Source: Paracoccaceae bacterium
GTDB taxonomy: Bacteria > Pseudomonadota > Alphaproteobacteria > Rhodobacterales > Rhodobacteraceae
Assembly (NCBI GenBank): GCA_015487335.1
Contig: WFPZ01000174.1
Location: forward strand, 1 to 15,346
Reading direction: 5' to 3'
DNA: 15,346 nucleotides
Part shown: in pieces, positions 7,775 through 13,650 of the stretch
Position numbering within the stretch: the first letter of the stretch is position 1
How the letters are laid out: the number at the start of each line of letters is the position of its first letter
Position numbers and translations under genes: made by a program
Notes under the pieces: generated by a model
The model's input: the letters and a program-made list of their open reading frames with translations, nothing else
Databases searched by the model: none
Told to the model about the DNA's origin: nothing

Positions 7775-9013
7775 CTAGCCCCCCCGGATGTCGGCACCGG
7801 CAGTTTCGCGAGAAAGCGACCTGATGGCGTTGGCAAGCGCCGCGAGGTCGCCGCGCAGTTCGGCCAGGCTTTCCTGGCGGCCGGCGGAAAGTTCCTCGAG
7901 TATCCGCAACAGCTGCACATCGATGGAACGCAGGCGCATCCGGCTTTCGGCATCCACATGGGCCGTGCCCTCTTCCTCGCGCTCCTCGATCAGCGCGATC
8001 AGACGCTCCTGCCCCTCGGCCACCCGGTTCAGCGCGGCAAGGGCTTCGCCGCTGCTCCGCGCCTGATCTGCCACCTTGCCGGCGATCTGCTCGACCGCCC
8101 CTGCCATCTGGCTGCCGATCTGCTCGACCGCACCCGCCAGCCGGGCAAGCCGCTCGTCAAGCTCGGAATGGTTGAGATCGGCCCGCGCAAGCACGGCCTG
8201 CAGCGCGTCCATCTGCTCCGAGAAATGCTCCAGCAGGGCAACCGTGGCATCCCCGTCTCCGCCCCCCTCGCCATCGCCGGCGGAAAACCCCAGCCGGGTG
8301 ATGGTGGAAAGCCATTCCTCGAGTTCGCGGTAGAAGCGGTTCTGGCCATGGCCGGCGAACAGCTCCAGCAGGCCGACCACCAGCGAGCCCGCCAGGCCCA
8401 GCAGCGACGAAGCGAAGGCCACGCCCATGCCGCCAAGCTGGGCCTCGAGCCCGGTCATCAGCCTGGTGAAGACCTCGGCCGCGCCCTCGCCCTCGCGCGG
8501 AGCGAGCGAGCGGATCGTGTCCACCACCGCCGGCACCGTGGTGGCCAGCCCGTAGAAGGTGCCCAGCAGCCCGAGAAAGATCAGCAGGTTGCCGATATAG
8601 CGGGTGATGTCGCGCGCCTCGTCGATGCGGGTGGCGACGGAATCGAGTATCGAGCGGGCCGAGGAAGCGCTGATCTGCATCTTCGCGCCACGGGTGCGCA
8701 ACAGCGCGGCCAGCGGCGCCAGCAGCCGGGGCGCCTTGACCATCGCATGGCCCGCCCTCCCGCGCACGAACCCCTCGATCCAGCTGACGGAGCTGACCAG
8801 CTGGATGACCTGCCAGAAACAGGCGAAGACGCCGGTCACGAAAACCAGAAGGATGAACCCGTTGAGGTAGGGATTGGCCAGAAACACCGGCGCCACCCGC
8901 GGAAAGGCCACATAGGCCCCGAAGCCGACAAGGCCCAGGACGATGAGCATGACCGTGATCTGGCGCACGGGCTGGGTGAAGAACGGCTCGGCCTCGCGAT
9001 CCGGCTGGTCCAT
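7775..9013 (-). CDS. MotA/TolQ/ExbB-type proton channel protein with helical tail
   Basis: This encodes 412 residues. Predicted membrane helices lie at about 19-37, 51-72, 139-160 and 194-219. The third contains LGLLGTFYGLATTV, matching the signature third helix of MotA/TolQ/ExbB channel subunits, and the fourth (MGVAFASSLLGLAGSLVVGLLE) matches the second pore helix. A Gly/Asp-rich hinge at about 245-255 is followed by about 150 residues of helical, probably coiled-coil, sequence with a local AGAVEQI repeat (294-300 and 304-310). The ATG at 9011-9013 has AGGA nine bases upstream and its own promoter-like site. Only three bases separate its stop from the start of the OmpA/MotB-like gene, so the two are surely co-expressed and probably form one proton-driven complex. 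Generic database names would be ExbB-like; iron uptake is not implied. Confidence 0.87.
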   Translation of the reverse strand: MDQPDREAEPFFTQPVRQITVMLIVLGLVGFGAYVAFPRVAPVFLANPYLNGFILLVFVTGVFACFWQVIQLVSSVSWIEGFVRGRAGHAMVKAPRLLAPLAALLRTRGAKMQISASSARSILDSVATRIDEARDITRYIGNLLIFLGLLGTFYGLATTVPAVVDTIRSLAPREGEGAAEVFTRLMTGLEAQLGGMGVAFASSLLGLAGSLVVGLLELFAGHGQNRFYRELEEWLSTITRLGFSAGDGEGGGDGDATVALLEHFSEQMDALQAVLARADLNHSELDERLARLAGAVEQIGSQMAGAVEQIAGKVADQARSSGEALAALNRVAEGQERLIALIEEREEEGTAHVDAESRMRLRSIDVQLLRILEELSAGRQESLAELRGDLAALANAIRSLSRETAGADIRGG

Positions 9014-9045
9014 ATGGACATTTCCTGACGCTGTTATCCTGCGCC

Positions 9046-9074
9046 AAGATAGGAGCAGTCCGCGCCGGTGCCAA
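9046..9074 (-). promoter_or_regulatory. Candidate promoter for the channel/OmpA gene pair
   Basis: On the minus strand there is TTGGCA (9069-9074), a 17-base spacer and TATCTT (9046-9051), placing the transcript start about 25 bases before the channel gene ATG. It is a good sigma-70 match in the 68-base gap after chaC, so the pair can be transcribed apart from chaC. Confidence 0.5.
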
Positions 9075-9081
9075 CAACCTA

Positions 9082-9633
9082 TTATTTTGCCCCTGTCGCA
9101 AGGATGTCACGCACCCGCGCCGATAGCCACTCCAGATCGGGATCGCAGATGCCGAGCTTGCGCAGATGGGCGGCGGTGTTGTGCAGATACTCGGTGTTGG
9201 GCCCGCGCCCGCCGGATGCGCGGGCGATGATCCCGGCCTGTTCCTCCAGCGCCAGGCCGCCGCAATACTGCACATGTGCCGGATCGACCACGAAGGTCAG
9301 AGCCTCCACCCGGCGCCCGTCGGCAAGATCGACGTGCAGGCGGCGCTCCAGATAGGCCGAGGAGATCAGCTCCCGTTCGCGCAGATACGCCAGCGTATCC
9401 TCTTCATGGCCGGGGCTCACCCGAAAGGCGATGCCGTCGCAATGGTCGCCGGGGGCCTCGTCAAGCGCCAGCACCAGCCCCGGGTTCTGCGGCGTTCCCC
9501 GATGATGGATGGAGCGCATGCAGAAGCTGCGGGCATAGCCCCGCAGGCGGGCGACCACCCGCTCTTCCACGGCAAAGCCGGGGTTCCACATCAGGGAACC
9601 GTAACCGAACACCCACATGCCGTTCACGCTCAT
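9082..9633 (-). CDS. chaC: Gamma-glutamylcyclotransferase, ChaC-like (glutathione degradation)
   Basis: This encodes 183 residues. ChaC enzymes cleave glutathione to 5-oxoproline and Cys-Gly in the cytoplasm. The substrate loop VFGYGSLMWNPGF is at 8-20, and RSIHHRGTPQNPGLVLALD (40-58) is the usual second segment. Glu88 in YLRERELI (83-90) is the expected catalytic acid. The C-terminal motif GGRGPNTEYLHNT (141-153) is typical. The frame opens at 9672, but I chose the ATG at 9631-9633: GGAGG lies ten bases upstream and the conserved domain starts right after it. It precedes the channel/OmpA pair on the same strand (68-base gap) and is divergent from the DUF2125 gene. Confidence 0.9.
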   Translation of the reverse strand: MSVNGMWVFGYGSLMWNPGFAVEERVVARLRGYARSFCMRSIHHRGTPQNPGLVLALDEAPGDHCDGIAFRVSPGHEEDTLAYLRERELISSAYLERRLHVDLADGRRVEALTFVVDPAHVQYCGGLALEEQAGIIARASGGRGPNTEYLHNTAAHLRKLGICDPDLEWLSARVRDILATGAK

Positions 9634-9659
9634 GTACACTGGCCCTCCGCTGCGCGGGG

Positions 9660-9688
9660 CTTTAAACACCACCGGGGAAGCATGTCAA
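9660..9688 (-). promoter_or_regulatory. Probable chaC promoter
   Basis: On the minus strand there is a consensus TTGACA (9683-9688), a 17-base spacer and TTAAAG (9660-9665), about 27 bases from the chaC ATG. It lies in the 65-base divergent gap and overlaps the ribosome-binding region of the DUF2125 gene, so transcription of the two may interfere. Confidence 0.6.
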
Positions 9689-9698
9689 AGAGGCCTCG

Positions 9699-10700
9699 AT
9701 GCGCATACTTATTGCCGCGGTGATCATCGCCGTCCTGGGTTGGGGCGGCTACTGGTATGTGGGCGCCAGTGCCGTGGAAAACGGGCTGCGCGACTGGATC
9801 GAGCAGCGACGCGCCGAGGGCTGGCTGGCGGAATATGCCACGCTGAACACCCGCGGCTTTCCCCATCGCTTCGATACAACCATCACCGACCTGGAACTGG
9901 CCGATCCGCGCAGCGCAATCGCCTGGAACATGCCGCAGCTGCGCATCGTTTCGCTCAGCTACCGGCCCAACCACGTCATCGCCATCTGGCCCGAAAAGCA
10001 GACCTTCGCCTCGCCATGGCAGAAGATCACCATGACCAGCGACGACATGCGCGCCTCGATCGTCTTCAGGCCCGATACCGCCCTGACGCTGGAGCGCTCG
10101 TCCTTCGTGCTGAGCAATGTCTCGCTTGGCTCCAGCCTCGGCTGGACGGCCAGCCTGGAAAACGGAGAATTCTACACCCGCCAGACGGTGGGGCAGGAGA
10201 ACGCCCATGACATCTACTTCGAGGCCCGGAACCTGCGCCCCTCGAACGGGCTTCTGGCCGCGCTCGACCCCGCGCGCGCCCTGCCCGAAGTCATCACCAC
10301 CCTGAAGGTGGACGGCACGGTGGCCTTCGACGCGCCCTGGGACCGCAGGGCTATCGAGCGGCGCCGTCCGCAGCCCACCGCGCTGAAGCTGAAGCTGCTG
10401 CAGGCAAGCTGGGGCAAACTGGATCTGCAGGCCGCGGGCGATCTGGAAGTGCGCGCCGGTGGCCTTCTGGAAGGACGGATCGTGGTAAGGGCCGAGAACT
10501 GGCGCGAGATACTGCAGATCGGCGTAAGCTCCGGCCTGGTGCCGAAGGCCCTGTCCTCGAGCGTGGAGCGGGCCCTTGAGCTGCTGGCCGGCATGTCGGG
10601 CAGTCCGGATTCCCTTGACGCACCGCTGAGCTTCCGCGGCGGGCGGGCATTCTTCGGGCCGATCCCCCTTGGCCCCGCCCCGAGATTGCAGCTGCCCTGA
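9699..10700 (+). CDS. DUF2125 domain-containing protein, membrane-anchored
   Basis: This encodes 333 residues. Residues about 3-22 are a hydrophobic helix (IAAVIIAVLGWGGYWYV) acting as an uncleaved anchor or signal, and the rest is probably periplasmic. The segment GFPHRFDTTITDLELADP (53-70) is the hallmark of the DUF2125 family, common in Alphaproteobacteria and of no established function. The body looks beta-rich, with alternating segments such as KVDGTVAFDAP, like lipid-handling or AsmA-like folds, but that comparison is only an impression. AGAGG lies five bases before the ATG. It is divergent from chaC and followed after 133 bases by the cation transporter. Confidence 0.85.
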   Translation: MRILIAAVIIAVLGWGGYWYVGASAVENGLRDWIEQRRAEGWLAEYATLNTRGFPHRFDTTITDLELADPRSAIAWNMPQLRIVSLSYRPNHVIAIWPEKQTFASPWQKITMTSDDMRASIVFRPDTALTLERSSFVLSNVSLGSSLGWTASLENGEFYTRQTVGQENAHDIYFEARNLRPSNGLLAALDPARALPEVITTLKVDGTVAFDAPWDRRAIERRRPQPTALKLKLLQASWGKLDLQAAGDLEVRAGGLLEGRIVVRAENWREILQIGVSSGLVPKALSSSVERALELLAGMSGSPDSLDAPLSFRGGRAFFGPIPLGPAPRLQLP

Positions 10701-10833
10701 CAGTGCATGGCGGGGTTGCATCGCCGAACCCTGTCAAGGTTTCGGACAGATGCCTACCTTCGGGGCCAGGCCGGGCCGGAAGGCCAGGGCCTGCGGAACG
10801 GTATCGGGCAGGAACGTTTCCAGGAGAACAAAG

Positions 10834-11460
10834 ATGTCAGAAATGGAAATCCGCGCCGAGACGGAAGAACAGCGCAAGACCCTGTGGACAGTGCTCTTGC
10901 TGAATGTCGGCATTGCCGCCGGCTTCTACGTGACAGGCCTGATCGGGGACTCCAGCGCCCTGATCGCCAACGGGCTCGACAACACCTCCGACAGTCTGGT
11001 CTATGCGATCAGCCTGTTCGCCCTGGGGCGCAGCCACAAATGGAAATGGATGGCGGCAAATGTTTCGGGCGGGCTGCTGCTGATCTTCGCGGTCGGGATT
11101 CTCGCCGATGCCGTGCGCCGCTACTATGCCGGGTCCGAGCCCCTCGGGCCGTTGATGATCTGGATGGCGCTGATCGCGGGCATCGTGAACGGCATCAGCA
11201 TCTGGCTTCTGGCGCGGCTGCGAGACCCCGATGTGAACATCCGCGCGGCCAGCACCTTCAGCCTGAACGATTTCGTCTCGAATGCCGGGATAATCGTTGC
11301 CGGAGCGCTGGTGCTGTGGCTGGGCAGCAACTGGCCCGACCTCGTGGTCGGCGCCGCGGTGGCCGGGATCGCCGCGTGGGGCGGCTTCGACATCCTGCGC
11401 GACGCGCGACAGGAGCGGCGCAGGATGACCGCGGGCCGAGCCGGCCGCGGCGAAGAGTGA
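10834..11460 (+). CDS. Short cation diffusion facilitator family transporter
   Basis: This encodes 208 residues with six predicted membrane helices (about 16-35, 40-64, 74-94, 106-127, 143-163, 167-187), matching the CDF membrane domain. Helix 2 has Asp49 and Asp53 (LDNTSD), the usual metal-site pair. Helix 5 reads FSLNDFVSN, so the canonical His-x3-Asp is replaced: Asp146 remains but the His position is not a His. The cytoplasmic metal-sensing C-terminal domain is absent; the protein ends in a short basic tail. This fits a known subgroup of short proteobacterial cation transporters. The metal and direction of transport cannot be told. The start at 10834 is set by CAGGAGA seven bases upstream, although the frame is open to 10669. 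Confidence 0.85.
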   Translation: MSEMEIRAETEEQRKTLWTVLLLNVGIAAGFYVTGLIGDSSALIANGLDNTSDSLVYAISLFALGRSHKWKWMAANVSGGLLLIFAVGILADAVRRYYAGSEPLGPLMIWMALIAGIVNGISIWLLARLRDPDVNIRAASTFSLNDFVSNAGIIVAGALVLWLGSNWPDLVVGAAVAGIAAWGGFDILRDARQERRRMTAGRAGRGEE

Positions 11461-11463
11461 TCG

Positions 11464-11492
11464 GCCGTCGGGCCGCCACGCGGCCCGACGGC
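11464..11492. terminator. Strong hairpin after the cation transporter gene
   Basis: GCCGTCGGGCCG (11464-11475) and CGGCCCGACGGC (11481-11492) form a perfect twelve-pair stem with a five-base loop, beginning three bases after the transporter stop. No T-run follows, so it may work with Rho or as a transcript-stabilising 3' end. Confidence 0.65.
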
Positions 11493-11516
11493 GGGAAACC
11501 GGGCGAAAGACGACCG

Positions 11517-11532
11517 CGCCACGCGCGTGGCG
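11517..11532. terminator. Palindrome after tyrC, probable terminator or 3'-end hairpin
   Basis: CGCCACGCGCGTGGCG is a perfect 16-base palindrome (six pairs, four-base loop) lying four bases beyond the tyrC stop on the minus strand. With 11464-11492 it gives each convergent gene its own 3' hairpin. Confidence 0.5.
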
Positions 11533-11536
11533 TGCG

Positions 11537-12454
11537 TCACTTCTTTCCGATGCGCCCGAAATCCGGGGCTTCGGTATCCTGCCCCGCTTCGATGATGCCG
11601 CGGCGGATGTCCCGGGTGCGGGTGAAATACTCGAACAGGTAATCGCCGTCTCCGGTGCGGATCGCCCGCTGCAGGGCGAACAGCTCTTCGGTGAAGCGGC
11701 CGAGGATTTCCAGCGTCGCGTCCTTGTTGTTGAGGAACACGTCGCGCCACATGGTCGGGTCGGAAGCGGCGATGCGGGTGAAATCGCGAAAGCCCGCGGC
11801 CGAATACTTGATCACCTCCTTGTCGGTGACGCGGCGCAGGTCATCGGCCACGCCGACCATCGTGTAGGCGATCAGATGCGGGGCATGGCTGGTGACCGCA
11901 AGCACCAGATCGTGGTGATCGGGGTCCATTTCCTCGACATTGGCCCCCATGCCCTGCCACAGGGCGCGCAGATCTGCCAAGGCGCCCGCGTCCACGTCTT
12001 CGGGCGGCAGCAGGATGCAGAAGCGGTTGTCGAACAGCTCTGCAAAACCCGAGCGCGGGCCGGAGTGCTCGGTGCCGGCCAGCGGGTGGCCGGGGATGAA
12101 ATGCACGCCCTTCGGGATATGCGGGGCGACCGCGCGAATCACCGCGCGCTTGACGGAACCCACGTCGGTGACGGTGGCGCCCGGCTTGAGATGCGGGCCG
12201 ATCTCGCACGCCACCGAGCCCATCGCCCCGACCGGAACCGCCAGGACCACCAGATCGGCGTCCTTCACCGCTTCGGCGGCGGTCTCGAAAACCTCGTCCA
12301 CCAGCCCGATCTCGCGCGCCACCTCGCGGGTCTCGGCCGAGCGCGCGGTGCCGACGATCCGCCCCGCCAGCCCGGCGCGGCGCATGGCCAGCGACATTGA
12401 TCCGGCGATCAGGCCCAGCCCGATCAGCGCCACGCGGTCATAGATGATGCTCAC
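11537..12454 (-). CDS. tyrC: Prephenate/arogenate (cyclohexadienyl) dehydrogenase
   Basis: This encodes 305 residues and performs the oxidative decarboxylation of prephenate and/or arogenate in tyrosine synthesis. The Rossmann nucleotide motif GLGLIAGS is at 12-19 and DVGSVK at 97-102. The catalytic segment PGHPLAGTEHSGP (121-133) includes the conserved His123. SHAPHL (189-194) and GFRDFTRIA (221-229) are the usual helical-domain motifs. There is no chorismate mutase or ACT domain. The start is a GTG that overlaps the hisC stop as GTGA, with AAGGAGG seven bases upstream inside hisC, so it is translationally coupled. NAD versus NADP preference cannot be settled from the sequence. tyrA would be an equally acceptable symbol. 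Confidence 0.92.
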   Translation of the reverse strand: MSIIYDRVALIGLGLIAGSMSLAMRRAGLAGRIVGTARSAETREVAREIGLVDEVFETAAEAVKDADLVVLAVPVGAMGSVACEIGPHLKPGATVTDVGSVKRAVIRAVAPHIPKGVHFIPGHPLAGTEHSGPRSGFAELFDNRFCILLPPEDVDAGALADLRALWQGMGANVEEMDPDHHDLVLAVTSHAPHLIAYTMVGVADDLRRVTDKEVIKYSAAGFRDFTRIAASDPTMWRDVFLNNKDATLEILGRFTEELFALQRAIRTGDGDYLFEYFTRTRDIRRGIIEAGQDTEAPDFGRIGKK

Positions 12455-13539
12455 CGCCTGCCCTCCTTGAACGCCGCGATGGCATGGGCCACGCGGCGGC
12501 AGCTTGCCTCGTCTCCCACCGTGATGCGAAGACAGTTCGGCAACTTGTAGCCGGCCACCCGGCGCACGATTATTCCCTGCGTCTTCAGGTAGTCGTCGCA
12601 GGCCTCGGCCTCGGCCCGGTCAGCGAACCGGGCCAGGATGAAATTGGTGTACGAGGTATCCGAAGGCACGCCCACCTCGGCCAGCGCCTCGGCCAGCCAC
12701 ACCCGCAGGCGGGCGTTCTCGGCGCGGCATTTCTTCACGTGCTCATGGTCGCGCACCGCGGCGGCGGCGGTCTGAAGCTGGGTTTCCGACAGGTTGAAGG
12801 GCCCGCGCACCCGGTTGAGCACGTCGATCACCTCCTGCGGGCCGTAGCCCCAGCCGATGCGCAGCCCCCCCAGCCCGTAGAGCTTGGAGAAGGTGCGCGT
12901 CATCACCACGTTGTCGCGGCTTTCCACGAAACCGGCACCACCGTCGAAACCCTCCACATATTCGGCATAGGCGCCGTCGAGCACCAGAAGCGCCTGCGGT
13001 GGCAGCCCGCCGGCAAGACGCGAGATCTGGTCGCCGCCGATCATCGTGCCGGTCGGGTTGGCCGGGTTGGCGATGAAGACGAGGCGGGTTCTTTCGTTGC
13101 AGGCGGCCAGGATGGCTTCCACATCGACCACGCGCTCGCGCTCGGGCGCCTCCACGGGGGTGGCGCCGGCGGCCTGGGCGTAGATGCGGTACATGGCAAA
13201 GCCATGCTCGGTGTGAACGACCTCGGTTCCCGGCCCGGCATAGGCCTGGCAAAGAAACGACAGGATCTCGTCAGAGCCCACCCCGCAGATGATGCGCGAG
13301 GCATCGAGCCCGTGTTCCTCGGCTATGGCCTGGCGAAGCGCGGCATGATCGGACGAGGGGTAACGGTGCAACTGATGCACCGTTCGGGCAAAGGCCTCCT
13401 TCGCCTTTTCGCCAGGTCCGAAAGGATTTTCGTTGGAGGACAGTTTCACCACATCGTCGGCCCCCTCGACGTGGCTTTCCCCGCCCTGGTAGAGGCGGAT
13501 ATCCATGATCCCCGGTTGCGGCCTGATACTCGTGCTCAT
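12451..13539 (-). CDS. hisC: Histidinol-phosphate aminotransferase, probably also aromatic aminotransferase
   Basis: This encodes 362 residues, the normal HisC length. It is a fold-type I PLP enzyme converting imidazole-acetol phosphate to histidinol phosphate. KLSSNENPFGP is at 32-42, NPANPTGT at 158-165, and the PLP-lysine segment TFSKLYGLGGLRIGWGYG gives Lys219 as the Schiff-base lysine. RITVG near the C-terminus holds the substrate-carboxylate arginine. The ATG at 13537-13539 has a modest GAAGGGA about 11 bases upstream. The four-base overlap with tyrC, rather than any neighbouring his gene, suggests a role in tyrosine and phenylalanine transamination as well, as in alphaproteobacteria with the same gene pair. 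Confidence 0.92.
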   Translation of the reverse strand: MSTSIRPQPGIMDIRLYQGGESHVEGADDVVKLSSNENPFGPGEKAKEAFARTVHQLHRYPSSDHAALRQAIAEEHGLDASRIICGVGSDEILSFLCQAYAGPGTEVVHTEHGFAMYRIYAQAAGATPVEAPERERVVDVEAILAACNERTRLVFIANPANPTGTMIGGDQISRLAGGLPPQALLVLDGAYAEYVEGFDGGAGFVESRDNVVMTRTFSKLYGLGGLRIGWGYGPQEVIDVLNRVRGPFNLSETQLQTAAAAVRDHEHVKKCRAENARLRVWLAEALAEVGVPSDTSYTNFILARFADRAEAEACDDYLKTQGIIVRRVAGYKLPNCLRITVGDEASCRRVAHAIAAFKEGRR

Positions 13540-13600
13540 CGTAAATCCGTTCCCTTCGGCACGTTACTAGCCGGGGCGGGCGGACATGGCCAGCCACAAT

Positions 13601-13628
13601 GCCCGCGCACCCCGGATGCGCGCGGGGC
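13601..13628 (-). terminator. Weak candidate terminator between the class-V PLP gene and hisC
   Basis: GCCCGCGCA and TGCGCGCGGGGC can pair over about nine positions with a three-base bulge and a seven-base loop, in the 111-base gap upstream of hisC. No T-run follows. The gap therefore probably separates two transcripts, but hisC read-through cannot be excluded. Confidence 0.3.
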
Positions 13629-13650
13629 TGTTGCACAAGGGAACAGGCGC

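Noticed and set aside
5237..9013. Zorya anti-phage system
   Set aside because: Only the generic stator pair is present. There is no ZorC, ZorD or ZorE-like gene, the surroundings are core metabolism, and the long coil is in the wrong subunit.
5237..9013. Flagellar motor motAB or a Ton/Tol energiser
   Set aside because: No flagellar, tonB, tolA, tolB or pal gene is adjacent. The channel subunit lacks the usual TolQ/ExbB length, and the B subunit is two to three times longer than MotB.
5378..9028. A 1216-codon open frame on the plus strand, antisense to the coiled-coil and channel genes
   Set aside because: It is a shadow of the GC-rich Ala/Glu/Leu coding strand (Gly/Leu/Gln/Arg-rich product, no recognisable domain). 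The minus-strand products have clear membrane, coil and OmpA features and ribosome-binding sites.
10701..10833. Possible hairpins (GGGTT/AACCC near 10714; AGGCC/GGCCT near 10770-10793) between the DUF2125 and transporter genes
   Set aside because: The stems are short or interrupted and no T-run follows, which is expected by chance in GC-rich sequence.
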